Source: Aspidapion aeneum (taxonomy: Eukaryota; Arthropoda; Insecta; Coleoptera; Brentidae). From it: a DNA stretch of 64,000 nt. Position 1 is the first letter of the stretch. Every line of letters begins with the position of its first letter. Location: assembly GCA_963576565.1 (NCBI GenBank), contig OY755046.1:52486471-52550470 (forward strand), given 5' to 3'. The position numbers and the translations under genes were made by a program. The notes under the pieces are model-generated. The model saw nothing but the letters and a program-made list of their open reading frames with translations. It searched no databases and was not told the origin of the DNA. Positions 22,301 through 32,619 of this stretch are shown piece by piece.

Positions 22301-24404
22301 TCATAGTCCATATGACCCAATTCCAAATATTCATTCATAAATTTAGAATATTCACAATACAAGTTTTTATCGCGAAGCAGTTTTTTTTCTAAAGATAAGA
22401 AACGATTTAGCGCGACTTGTTTGATTCCAGGAAACTGCGGTGGATTGTCAAATGTGCGAAAGGGAAGGGAGACAGTATACCGGCCGTCTTGATTACGCGA
22501 CACGCTCTGTTTAAAATAATTTTCACAAATTTCATCCTCTGGTTTCAAATGAGTTTTTTGGGGGACGCAGTCGGTTTCCCAAAATTTTGAAATTAATTGC
22601 GAAAGCGAGTCATTTTCATTTTGACAAAAAAGAGCATTAATTGGCGGGGTAGAAATTAAGGGTTGATTTATTTGTCCCATCAAAATATAGCCGAAAATAG
22701 TTCCCATAGCAAAGGGATGATTTGGATCATCGCTAGCGATTTTTTCACCCTGTATAATTAGTGGAAATAGATCCATACCAATTAGTAAATTTATAGGCGA
22801 AGGGTTGTAAAAAGTGGGATCTGCTAAGGGTAAATTTTTTATAAAATGCCAATTTTCTGTATTTATTTTTACTGACGGTAAATCAGTACAAACCTTTTGC
22901 AAAATAATCGCTTGCGTAGACACAAAAATATCTGGTTTTTGAAAATTACAAATTTTAATAAAAATCGATCCTAGATCAGAAGTAAGAGAGTTGCCTCCAA
23001 CCCCCTGTATATTTGAACATAAGGGTTGTCTGGGAAGGCCCAATTGTTGCGCTAATTTTTGAGAACAGAAAGTGTTTTGCGAACCGCTGTCTAAAACGGC
23101 TCTAACTGTTTGAAAGTTACCGCGGACATCTTGAATTTTTACTAGGATAGTTGACAATAAAACTTGCGATTGCGCAGAAATAAAACCACAATGCGTGGGG
23201 TTAGAACCCGAAGGAGTTGCGATTGGTACTTGTGAATTAGAAGACGTCGAAGTAAAATTGTTATTATTTTGAGTAGAGTAATTTTGAAGCGGACACCCAG
23301 TAGCCGGGGATCTAAAACTTTGCTGACTGGCCAAGTAACCACGTGGTGAACTATTTGGAGATGCGTTGGGAGACATATTAGAGAGATTTTGTGAGAAATT
23401 CACGTTAGCATCAAAATGGGATCTATTTTGATTTTGAGAATTAGCGTAATTATAATTTCGCTCAAAATGAATTAATGAGTGGTGTCTTTGATTACCAGGG
23501 CAATAGCGACATGAGCGTAGACTTTGACAAGAATTTGTTAAATGTATTGAGCTTAAACAATTTAAACATAGTTTTTTATTTTTAGCGTAAGAATAGCGTT
23601 CGTAGGGAGATTTACCTTTAAATGCGTTACATAAATATATTGAATGTGTGTTAGAATCACAAAAAGCGCATCTATCTTTAGAATGAGTATTTTCCGTACC
23701 AAGTAGCGTTTTTGTATAATAAGGCGAGGCGTTATTTTTATAAAACTGTTTATTATTTTTAAATCTATTTTTAGATTGTAGCGAATAAAGCGAATTACAT
23801 TGACTTTCAAGAAAATTATAAATTTCTTGATATTTGGGCATTTCATTAGACCTAGAATTAGCTAGTTCAAAGCGCGAAAGTAGTACCTCAGGCAATTTAT
23901 CTAGTAAAATGTTGGCGAGCGGAAAACACCATTGATCAGTGTCGTAATTTAGAGTTTTTAAAGCCTCAATGTTTTCTGAAAAAACATCAAGCAGCGTGCG
24001 CAGTGTTTCTGGATTGTCGTCTTTGAGAGCGGGAAAATTATACACGGAGCGCCAATAAGTTTGAGCCGATAAGCGGGGGTTATGATAGCGTTTTAGAAGC
24101 GTATTGTAAGCGATTATATAATTAGCGTCGGTTATTTGTAAGTGTTTAACTACGTTTAAAGGCGGTCCTTTTAGGTAGGACAGTAACAAATTAAATTTAG
24201 CGTTTGTAGGAATACTAGGATTATTGTGTACAGAACTATTGTACATATCTAGAAAGGTTGGAAACTTAGTGATGTCGCCATGAAATTCGACAATGCGCAG
24301 TCTTGGCATTAAAGACGCCATAAAGCGGTCTGGATCAGAAGAATTTGAAATTTGCATTAAGTTTTGAGGTTGAGGAGCTTCAATTTTCACCTCAAATAGT
24401 TTTT
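19306..24404 (-). CDS. BEL/Pao gag-pol polyprotein, main frame
   Basis: About 1694 codons without interruption, read in the -1 frame relative to the short gag start frame. Residues numbered from 24390. Gag DUF1759-like part about 30-175; zinc knuckles C241-x2-C-x4-H-x4-C254 and C275-x2-C-x4-H-x4-C288, and a third CRYC...HH; a retropepsin-like protease with LDSGS (D434); reverse transcriptase with RVVFNAS, TCDIQKMYRG and catalytic YIDD at 848-851; RNase H region with GFCDAS and IELLAATLL; integrase with a H-H-C-C finger (H1337, H1342, C1372, C1375) and D1407, D1473 (FSDNGTNF), E1515 (GGLWESG); then a DUF5641-like tail with RWNLVQRIQ and ADFWRRW. All catalytic residues are present, so it could be active. 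The codon at 24390 is GTG, not a start; translation must enter from the upstream frame. Confidence 0.93.
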
Positions 24405-24405
24405 T
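24363..24405 (-). promoter_or_regulatory. Candidate -1 ribosomal frameshift signal in gag
   Basis: On the minus strand the heptamer A AAA AAC (24405-24399) sits in the gag start frame, whose stop TGA follows at 24389-24387. Two bases after the heptamer begins TTTGAGGT (24396-24389), perfectly complementary to ACCTCAAA (24370-24363), giving an 8-bp stem with an 18-base loop. A -1 slip at the heptamer enters the long frame. The short spacer is less than the usual 5-9 bases unless the outer U-A pairs are open. The alternative is a lost base in the seven-A run. Confidence 0.5.
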
Positions 24406-24680
24406 TGAATTCTTTTAATATCATAGAAGCTGTCGTCAAACTCAGTAAGGCGTTCATTTTCTTCTTCCAGTCTCTCCGGACTTGCCGAATAAGCCTCTAT
24501 TATTTGATTTTGATAAATAAAAAATGTTTCTTTCATTTCATCAAGGTCGATAAGTCGAACCTGTAAACACGGTTTTTTTGTATCATCCGTTAGGCAAGCA
24601 TTAGCTAAGTTATGAAGAGTATTAATGCGATTATGTTGCACATTACGGAGTGCTTCTAACTTCTTAAGTTGCGTACTCAT
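24387..24680 (-). CDS. BEL/Pao gag amino-terminal frame
   Basis: 97 codons from an ATG at 24680 in a good context (A at -3) to TGA at 24389-24387. It is rich in helix formers (LKKLEALRNVQ, SPERLEEENERL), fitting the coiled amino terminus of BEL gag proteins. The capsid and zinc-knuckle parts lie only in the next frame, so this product alone would be an incomplete gag. See the heptamer at 24399-24405. Confidence 0.7.
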   Translation of the reverse strand: MSTQLKKLEALRNVQHNRINTLHNLANACLTDDTKKPCLQVRLIDLDEMKETFFIYQNQIIEAYSASPERLEEENERLTEFDDSFYDIKRIQKNYLR

Positions 24681-25028
24681 TGTGATGTTTTTAAAAAATT
24701 CCGTTAACACAGGTGAACGATTAGTTTCCGAAATTTTTAATATTTAAAAATTAAAAGCGTTTAAAAAGAAAAGAGAATAGGCGATAAAAAATGTAAACAA
24801 GTCTCATTTACCTCTTAATATCTTTGTGTTGGAAACTTTTCCTACGTGCATTCGACGCCAAGCCAAAAAGAGGTAGGAAATGCGCGAAAACAATGCGCGT
24901 TCGGTACTTTTTTACTTGTTATTTTTACTGCGAGCACAGCAAAAAGAGCAAGGTCAGCGTATTTATTAAAAATTTTATATTTAACAAAATGCGATTTAGA
25001 CTTTAATTTTTCCCGGGGTCCTGTTATC
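24681..25028 (-). other. 5' leader of the BEL/Pao element
   Basis: About 350 bases between the primer site and the gag ATG, expected to hold the packaging signal. Short open frames on either strand here are not credible genes. Confidence 0.6.
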
Positions 25029-25046
25029 GGGCTCGAACCTGGACCA
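25029..25046 (-). promoter_or_regulatory. Primer binding site candidate
   Basis: Two bases inside the 5' LTR boundary the minus strand reads TGGTCCAGGTTCGAGCCC. The TGG start fits a tRNA 3' CCA end. The cognate tRNA is not identified. Confidence 0.5.
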
Positions 25047-25048
25047 AA

Positions 25049-25708
25049 TGGTGAGGTCAGGCCTTCTGTAGAAAATAAAATATACCGAAGGACCACTCGA
25101 GATAGCTCGAGAAAAACGTGTGGGAGTTAAGAGGGACTGTATCTTTCCACAGGGCTCCGACAGGGAAAAAAGAGCCTAAAAACTTATTTACTAAAAATAG
25201 CGTAGCAATGAAAAATTATCAAAGAAACGACTTACCATTAGATGTCTTTTGTAGCTACTTGGCTGGCCAGCCCGATTATACGCGAAGTACCAGACTCTCC
25301 ATTGTTCTATAGTTCAAATGTTCCAAACACTAATATCTAATAACTAAAGCGTAAAAATTAATAGTTTCCACAATTTTAATATAAAATAATAGCGGTGCGG
25401 TGACTTTCTTTGCACGTGGCGCGTGGTTGAGTTGTTCTCGCAGACAATCGGCGTTTGCGTCTGCTAGGCCGAATTTAGCCGCTTATCTTAAATCCTTCAT
25501 TGCTGGAAGAAGCGCGCGAAGTTTAAATTTAAAATATGGAAAGATATAGCGTAAAGTAAATCAAAATAATATTCTAAAACGCTTGTAAGCGTAGAAAATG
25601 TAACCCAAAAATATTTAAAAACTAAGAGAGATAGCTTCTCTAATTTTAAGTGAAAATTAGAGAATATAATTATTTACAAAAATAAAAACAAGTTGGGAAA
25701 CTTGTTCA
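25049..25708 (-). repeat. 5' LTR of the BEL/Pao element
   Basis: 660 bp, same termini as the copy at 18625-19284, one base difference noted. It should carry the promoter; a GC-rich stretch with GCGCGTGG and CGGCGTTTGCG lies in its middle. Confidence 0.95.
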
Positions 25709-25814
25709 ATAACGATGCTACTCGTAATGACATATTTTGCATAAGTACTCTTTGATAAAACTGCAATACAAGAAGAATAATTTTTTTTTATTTCAATGCA
25801 TTATTTTCAGTCGA

Positions 25815-26130
25815 CACTCTAAATTAGATTAGATTAGATTAGATTATTCTTTATTTGCATGAAATTTTAACATATTTTAGCAAATACTGTCACAAATGTA
25901 GTGAGTACCTAACTAATAAAAAAACTTACTAAAAAAAATTAAAATAGTAATAACTTATATAAAAATAATGAAAAATGTTTGATAAAATTTATAAAAACTT
26001 ATGAATCTAACTAAGTATAGGATTTCTATTGTCTTTGAGGTATTTGCTAACCGAAACTTCGTGTTTAAACTAAAATAAACTTTTGCAAGGCAATCTTTTG
26101 ATTTGTAAAACAATAGTTAAAATGAAAATT
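25815..26130 (-). mobile_element. LINE 3' end with (AATCT)n tail
   Basis: On the minus strand an AAATTTCATGCAAATAAAGA run with an AATAAA signal is followed by about five AATCT repeats (plus-strand TTAGATTAGATTAG at 25826-25845). A short tandem tail directly after a polyadenylation-like signal is typical of LINEs that end in a microsatellite. No coding part is recognisable upstream. Confidence 0.45.
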
Positions 26131-26279
26131 TTTGCGAATCACTAAACCGATTTTTAAGCTTTGTACAAACTATGAATTTAAGACGGCGGACAAAAAATGC
26201 TTTTGGAAAAAAGCCTTATGAATTCCTTAGAAAGCTCAGTTTGTTCCATTGTATGAATGAATTTATGAATGTACAGTAG

Positions 26280-26815
26280 TGGCGATTAGCACCCTTAAAG
26301 GATCTAACCTGGGACCTAGGCACGCCTTTCTGGACCCGTTGTGCACAACGTACCTACTATGTTCGACTCAGATAATAATTTAAATACTATCTAGTAAATA
26401 GAAGCCAGTAGACTTCAAATTATATTTTAGGCCAGAAGAATGACATGGTTATAGCCTTAAACCACTGGTGGGTCGTCAACCTTTTGACATAATCAACAGG
26501 GCCCGCACTAGCTGCTAGCTCCAAATAGGCACTCCATATACCCTGTCCCATGTGGTGGATTTCCTGAATGGCCGGGTCACCGAATCCATTTAGAGAATCA
26601 CCAGATTAACCTACCCCCTTTGTCATAGATGTTATTCGGTGTGATCCCAAAGGTTGCCAGTTTTAATTTTTTTTGTTAACATACTGGTCAACGCTTGTCC
26701 ATTACGAGACTAGCCATTTACCCATGGGTCAAGGCCTCTTTAGTCGCTTCTTACAACAGGCCTAGGGTATACCTTGATGCTATTCTTATCTCCGGACACC
26801 AAACGGATCAGTTTG
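26280..26815. mobile_element. Non-coding retroelement remnant
   Basis: Contains the phrases GTGGCGATTAGCACC, CCACTGGTGGGTCGTC, GGCCGGGTCACCGAATCC, TTTAGTCGCTTCTTACAACA, GGCCTAGGGTATACC and CTATTCTTATCTCCGGACAC. From memory these resemble non-coding parts of insect LINEs (the GTCGCxTCTTACgACA ending), but the clade and strand are not resolved. More GC-rich than its surroundings. Confidence 0.4.
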
Positions 26816-27534
26816 TTCCATTAAAATCGATAGTATAGTTCACAAGATATAATATAAAAATATTTTATCTGTTTTTTTTGCACACTTGGTATACTAAGCA
26901 GCTACTGTTCTACATTTTCTAACATAACCTACGTGTTCCAGAATTTTCGCGCTCGTTGCTAGCTTTACAGCTTTTGAGCCTTTGGGCCATATTTCTTTCT
27001 TCTGCATTTATATAACTTGTTTAAAGTTTGCACAGCGTACTATACCATCTTTTGCTTAAAGCACACACAAACGTGAAACGGAAATAAAATAGTCCACTTT
27101 AAAATTTTATCTTTCTTTGAACATACTGAAAGGCTTTTAACGTAATTTTTTTTAGTAGCAGGGTTGGTAATTGCTATATTTTGAGATAGAGAAATTATGG
27201 CGAATTTGAAAACAAAAATAAATGGTTCCCAGGTGAATAGGAACCCATCCGAATCCCATACCTCTAAGGTCTGACTGACGGAATCTGGGGAGCCAAAAAT
27301 TTGCTTACGACAAAAAGTATCAAAAAATCAAAAACAAGACAAACTATTAAAACTTACAATAGGAACACATAATATTAATAGGCAACCTACTATACCTTTA
27401 AGATAACGAAGATAACAGCAACTTCGGAGTTGGGTTCATAATAAATAAAGCCATAATAAACACGTCCATACTATTAAAGGAATCTCAGATCACTTGGCCT
27501 TTCTTAAACTAAAACTACAGAACTACAACCTGAA
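26816..27534. other. No gene seen
   Basis: AT-rich spacer. A degenerate retroelement stretch may begin near 27300, but nothing can be named before 27535. Confidence 0.4.
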
Positions 27535-27675
27535 ATAAGCAAAGCGGAAATAAAGAGAACATTAAAGAAAATGAAAACTAACAAATCACCTGGAAACAAC
27601 GGAGTAACGGCACAGATGCTCAAATACGGTTGTAAAGTTGTAGTTAATGCCCTCCATATCCTTCTGAATGAAATA
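27535..27675 (+). pseudogene. RTE-like LINE fragment, upstream piece
   Basis: Translation gives EISKAEIKRTLKKMKTNKSP, then GNNGVTAQMLKYG and VVNALHILLNEI, the block just before the reverse transcriptase fingers in RTE elements (K-x-xK-PG-x-DG-x-x-AEMLK). It stops at a TA-flanked element inserted at 27676. The downstream part of the same LINE resumes at 29357 after a missing interval of the reverse transcriptase. Confidence 0.65.
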
Positions 27676-29356
27676 GGGTAAACTTGTTGTTGGCACTCAG
27701 CCTATTGTTGGCACCTCATTTTATTTTTTTTAATATCAGGTTTCAGCAAGAAATTTCTTTTCGGTAATTAAAAATTTTTAATCTGAGAACATTGCTTTAC
27801 ATTGCAATAAATAAACCAGAGTGTTTTAACAATAAGTCTGGCTTAAAACGTTAACAAAAGAGGTGCAGTACTAACCAATTAAAACTTTAAGCCGAAGACA
27901 GTTAGGCCGATAGTTTTAGGGTAATTTATAATTATTATTTTTTGTTTTTTTTTTAACATTTCCAAAAAAAAGGGGGTGCCAACAGGCATTTTAAATTATG
28001 GGGTAATTCATCTATTGGCACCACCTGTCAATTAAGGGACTTCTAAAAAAACGGTGTTTCCTAATGTTGGCACTCTAAACAAAACTTGTATTGTTTATTT
28101 ATTTGGTGTACAAAAACGCTTGTTAATAAAAAAGTTTAATTAAAAATAGGTTTAGTAAATAAAAAATATATTTTTAGTTTAAAGCGGTTTAGATTTTAAT
28201 ATTTTGTTTCCCACTCTTAATGTGCCGATATCAAATTAATATTTCTGACTAAAACCGTATAATCTTTTACTGTTTTTTTTTAAATTTATTGTTTTAGTGG
28301 AGTGCATTTCGTAATGATTATATTAGTTTAAGGGAACCAAATATGTCTTCTTTTAAGTTTACCACTAACTTCTTTTATAATTTTTTGGAAATTTTAGGAT
28401 GCCAACTATTGGTTTCAAAATTTTGTTAGTTTCCCCTTTGTTAACATGCGCTTTTTCGAGCAACATTACCATCCTAATACTGGGCTTATACAGATAGAAA
28501 TAAAAATAAATATTGAGAATAATCCTGACCATTGAAATTGTATTTTATATTAGATTGCAATAAAAAATGTAAAAAACTAAATAACAACGTTTCGGTTTAT
28601 TCAACCATCACCAGACTAAAATCTTCTCTGTATGTTGCACTTTTTTATAGGGCCATAAATGCCATGAATCAAAATCAAAATCTAATATAAATCGATCTCG
28701 AAATTGCTCTCAAAATTTTGATTTTGATATTGATTTTTATCTTTTTATTCCGAAGCGAAAAGTTTGTGTACTATTCTTCGAGAGATAAAAAGACCCTTTT
28801 ATAACGAGGTCTGTACGCTATTTTTAGCACTTTTTAATTTATTTTCAGTTTTTTCCTCTTTTTGTAGTGGTTTTATGTTATGATTTTCTTGTTTTTAATT
28901 TTTACTGTTCTGTCTGATCAGTCACTTTTGATGCCAATTTTTACATGTTATACATAATTATGTCAATTTTTATCCAGATTTTTTTTACCCTGATTTGTCA
29001 CTTTTTATCCCGGGTATAAAAAGGGACACTTGTATCCTTAAAATAAGGGATAAAAAATAAACATTTTTATTACAAAACTGTAAAACAATTTTTTTATGGG
29101 TGCCAATAATAGGTCAAATATGGGTGCCAAAAATAGGCTTAAGGCCAACAATAGGGACTGTCCATTTTTTTATTTTTCCTCCATTTTGATAAAAACGGGT
29201 TACTATTTATTAAAAATCGATAAACAGCTAGAAAATAGAACCTTTGGGTATTCCGAAACAGTAGCCTAAAATTAAAAAAATATATATAAAAAGGTGTGAA
29301 AACTTTATTCAAAAATAAAACAGCTCTTAAACTGCCAACGATTGGGCAGTTTACCC
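27676..29356. mobile_element. TA-flanked 1.68-kb element with repeated TTGGCAC motifs
   Basis: Ends are GGGTAAACTTGTTGTTGGCA (left) and, reverse complemented, GGGTAAACTGCCCAATCGTT (right), with TA on both sides (27674-27675, 29357-29358). The terminal GGGTAAA is shared with the pogo-like element at 60869-61753. Inside, the motif TGTTGGCAC or its complement recurs near 27686, 27705, 27976, 28013, 28065, 28397, 29098, 29121 and 29142, clustered at both ends. No transposase frame. It splits an RTE-like LINE. Confidence 0.65.
28589..28614 (-). ncRNA. Hammerhead-like core, degenerate
   Basis: Minus strand reads CTGGTGA, then GGTT-GAATA-AACC as a stem II, then GAAAC. The consensus would be CTGATGA or CTGANGA. 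No closing stem III is apparent. Possibly a Penelope-like relic. Confidence 0.25.
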
Positions 29357-30330
29357 TACTTAAAAACTTTCGATAGCATTGAGCAGTAAAAGCATCTTTA
29401 ATAAGCGAATAGATCACATATACACAGATTTAATAGCCAATATAATCTATTGCTATATATTATATAGCGAAGCAACTACATTAATCAAAAACCACGAAAC
29501 AAGCCAATCCGCATAAAATAAAATGTCAGACAGGGTAACACAATATGCCTTCAACTATTTGACCACGCCCTAGAAAATGTTTTTAAAAACTTATGTTGGG
29601 AAGAAATCGACAAATAGACAATACTTGCACCACTTAAGATATTCTGATGATATATTAATAACAGATAAGAAAGAAGACTGGTAAAAATGCTGGAAGAACT
29701 GGATAGAGCAGCTAAATATATAGGGTTGAGTATGAACTGCACTAAAACTAATATCATAGCAAACACAGATGAAGATATCACGATTAGAATAAACCAAGAG
29801 GAAATAGAACGTAGAGGAATATATATACCTAGGACAAATTATTAAACTAAAAAAAGAAAAACAAACGGCTGAAACCAAGAGACAATTAAGATTGGCTTGG
29901 GCAGCATTCGGTAAATTAAGCTACATACTAAAAAATAAAAAATATCCTCAGTGCCTCAAACCGAAAGTGTATATCCAATGTATACTTCCTGTAGGCCTAA
30001 AGATCAATTAAAAGGCAAATGTTACATGTAAAGCTAAGCAGATAGAAAAAGGAATGAATGGCTAAGAAATAAAACAAAAGTGAGAAATGTCAGAGGAGAA
30101 GTACCAAAATTAAAATGGAAATTTGCCGGTCATAATATCAGACACAAAGACGATCGATCGAAGAAGTAGGGTAGGCCCAAAATGAGATAGGCGAGCGATT
30201 TGTAGAAACATGCGGAAAATAGATGGATGAAAATGGCGACAGACAGAGAAGTGTGGAAGTTATTGGGGGAGGCCTATGTCTAAAGATGGCTCGAAGAACG
30301 CGAAATTATAGATAAATAGATATTCTGTAG
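29357..30330 (+). pseudogene. RTE-like LINE fragment, downstream piece
   Basis: Fragments in order: IDHIYTDLIANI, LHHLRYSDDILIT (the catalytic F/YADD region read as YSDD), EEYIYLGQIIKLKKEKQTAE, RLAWAAFGKLSYIL and, near the end, WGRPMSKDGS before a GATAAATAGATA tail. Numerous stops and shifts. Same family as the relic at 16010-17040. Confidence 0.7.
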
Positions 30331-30360
30331 AATTGAGCATTCTGGCAGGCGTTTCTACCT

Positions 30361-30850
30361 GCCTAGCCCGCGCAGCAATGGCTAGAGAAGGTAATATTTT
30401 CGACAGAAAAGTGTTTTTGAGATAACACCCAAAATTTTTTATTTGGGTGTATTTTAGACCTATCTTCTTAGCAATATCGCCATGACGTCTGTCCGTGTGT
30501 GTGTGTATATTTGTCTGTAACACGATAGCTCCAAACCTCTGATCTGATTTTCATGAGATTTTTATTAAACATAGTGTTTGACACTCTTACGAACTGACTA
30601 GATTTTGGACAAAATTTATTAATGCTAATGACAGTTTTTTGACAGTTTAAAATTGAAAATATGCCAACTTTTTAACGAAGCATCGCATCAATGCGGTTTA
30701 TGGAATATAGTAGAACACATTTGTCTCATTAATTTGCGTAATTACTAAAAACTTTATGGAAGCTTTTAGTAATTACGCAAATTAATGAGACAAACTGTTT
30801 TCAAGGCTGAGCATGGTATCAGGTCCGTCATGGATTCATTTATTTTGTCT
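30361..30850 (+). repeat. Interspersed repeat family B, copy 2
   Basis: Begins CTAGCCCGCGCAGCAATGGC, then TTATTTGGGTGTATTTTAGA, TTAGCAATATCGCCATGACG, TCTGTCCGTGTGTGTG, AACACGATAGCTCC, GATTTTCATGAGATTTTT, TAGATTTTGGACAAAAT, ATGCGGTTTATGGAATATAG and GCATGGTATCAGGTCC. Carries a private 31-bp perfect hairpin at 30721-30795 not found in the other copies. Confidence 0.75.
30721..30795. repeat. Perfect 31-bp inverted repeat, 13-base loop
   Basis: 30721-30751 (TTTGTCTCATTAATTTGCGT onward) is exactly the reverse complement of 30765-30795. Other family B copies have an unrelated stretch where the right arm sits (copy 1 reads TTTCCTTTCTGAGATATTCA), so the right arm replaced original sequence. Confidence 0.9.
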
Positions 30851-30952
30851 TATGACTCTTATGTGGCGTGGCATACACTCATATATTCATATAATCATGA
30901 TATCATACTATATCACAATCACACGATCGAATAATACAATCATTCTTAGAAC

Positions 30953-31565
30953 CAAGGCCAACACAAAAATAGAGGCCACGACTCTGAAAAAATCAGCTGT
31001 TCTCCCGGGGCTGAATTTTACATTGGGTCTTATGGGAGGTCAGACGTTTTTTTATGATATTTTCAAAATGGCACTACAGATTTCCGCAAAATTTCAGTGA
31101 AATATTCTCAGACACCATCCCGATATTTCACCAAAGGTTTGTAAGGAAGCAACATGATTAAAAGGTTAAAATCTTCAAGACTTAGCATTCCTTATTTTGA
31201 ATTCAAATTACCCGCCATGTACCACATGTCAACTGTTATATTTGACATGTATTTGACTTTGTCATATGTGATTGTCACATTCGCTTCTGCTTTAAACTTA
31301 ATTTTTGTGTGAGCTAATGAAGCGGCTATGAAAAATTAGGGCTTACTATACATTTAAAAAAAATTGTTCTGCCAGAATAAAGTAAAAACAATCTCAAAAA
31401 CGGCTTTATTTTAAAAAAAATCAAATATCCATGAACCGTCATTTCAACTTCAATATTTTAAAGGCAATCAGCTGTGTCGTAACGTGACCATCAAAAAAAA
31501 AAATCAGCCCCGGATGTGACGTCAACAAAGTGGAGGATCGTGGCCCGTCCATTTTGATAGCCCCG
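30953..31565. mobile_element. hAT-like MITE family A, copy 1
   Basis: 613 bp, ends CAAGGCCAACACAAAA and, reverse complemented, CGGGGCTATCAAAATGG. Target duplication TTAGAAC at 30946-30952 and 31566-31572 (7 of 8 bases if 8). The full sequence recurs in opposite orientation at 47479-48088 with few differences. Subterminal GGCCACGA occurs near both ends. Non-coding. Confidence 0.75.
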
Positions 31566-31713
31566 TTAGAACATGCAATCATTAGATATACAATACAACT
31601 ATCCAAACACAAACTCATAATTATAGTATCATACAATCATTAAATCACACAATCATACAAATAATACAATCATATCATTAAAGAATCCTACAATTATACA
31701 ATAATACAATTAT

Positions 31714-31895
31714 CAGTGGCGGTCCAAGTGAGGGGCAGAGGGTGCAATTACCCCCCCTCCCTTTTTGTCCAGAGAACTCCAAATATAAGAAGTATATTCT
31801 GCTGTATTACACACCTCAGCAAAAAATATTATTATATATTTGTTCAAAAAATCTAATTTGCTCCCTCTTTTTTTTTTAAGTCTGGGACCGCCCCT
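31714..31895. mobile_element. 182-bp hAT-like MITE
   Basis: Left end CAGTGGCGGTCCAAGTG; right end GGGACCGCCCCT; exact 8-bp target duplication ACAATTAT at 31706-31713 and 31896-31903. Inserted in the ATACAATCAT minisatellite. Confidence 0.8.
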
Positions 31896-32125
31896 ACAAT
31901 TATACAATCAGATAATTATTAAGTTATACAATCAGACAATAAGACAATTATACAATTTTATTATGCAGTCAAAAAATTATAAAATTATACAGTTTTACAA
32001 TCCCACAAATATATAATTAGATAATCATACAATCATGTAAAAATATATATTTTTCGGTTGGGGCTTTGTTAAATTATTCTTTGACTTGTTACAATATTTA
32101 ATTAATTTATTTTTTTTTGTTTCAG

Positions 32126-32583
32126 ATTTTCACCGCAGTGGATTCTACGAGTCATTAGTGTTTTTTATTAAAGACCACTTAAAAACATTCTCAATTTTTA
32201 AGCACCCGCGTGAATGTTTGTGGACTAAAAAAACTTTCTGCTTTGCCCCAAAAAGTGCTTAAAAAGTAACAACTCAAAAATTCCATTAAAAAAACTAAGT
32301 TCAAACTTGGAACCACGAGCCAAAGTCTGGCTCTATATTGAACGAGAATTAAAGGAATAAAATTGCCTTTGCCAGCAGCAGTTTTCTTGAATATAATTTT
32401 GTGAAAATTAGGGAAAATCTGAAACTTGTCGCCATTTATTTCAAGGGCTGAAATAAAAAGTGTCGAAAACGGTTTGTCTGTAAAAAACTATTTAAAAAGA
32501 AGTGCAAAGAAGAATTTAAAAAGTGTTGTGTGGTAATGGATGTTTTTGAGGAAAGGAGTGATTAACTAGAACTTAATTAAGAG
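32126..32583 (+). other. Candidate untranslated exon
   Basis: Preceded by a strong acceptor (T-rich tract then TTTGTTTCAG at 32116-32125) and followed by a consensus donor (GAG then GTAAGT at 32584). All three frames are closed within it beyond 46 codons, and an ATG near the end stops at once, so it would be a 5' untranslated or non-coding RNA exon on the plus strand. No partner exon is identified. Splice-like pairs can arise by chance in AT-rich DNA. Confidence 0.3.
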
Positions 32584-32619
32584 GTAAGTTTATTTATTTA
32601 TTTATTTTTTTAAAGGTCT

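Larger units (their letters stand above)
18625..25708 (-). mobile_element. Complete BEL/Pao LTR retrotransposon
   Basis: A 7084-bp element on the minus strand with two 660-bp LTRs, a 5-bp target duplication ATAAC (18620-18624 and 25709-25713), a primer binding site candidate next to the 5' LTR, a gag start frame and one long gag-pol frame. Domain order (gag, zinc knuckles, protease, reverse transcriptase, RNase H, integrase, C-terminal DUF5641-like part) and the 5-bp duplication are those of BEL/Pao. No envelope-like frame follows pol. The LTRs differ at a single position seen by eye (19065 C versus 25489 T), so insertion is recent. Confidence 0.95.
30880..32045. repeat. Degenerate (ATACAATCAT)n minisatellite, split by two MITEs
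   Basis: Short words such as ACAATCATAC, ATCACACAATCA, ACAATTATACAATCAG recur across 30880-30945, 31570-31713 and 31896-32045. Two TIR elements (30953-31565 and 31714-31895) are inserted in it, each duplicating part of the minisatellite. Confidence 0.7.

Noticed and set aside
19306..24404. Retroviral envelope gene in the BEL element
   Set aside because: The pol frame ends about 20 bases before the 3' LTR, so there is no room for an envelope gene.
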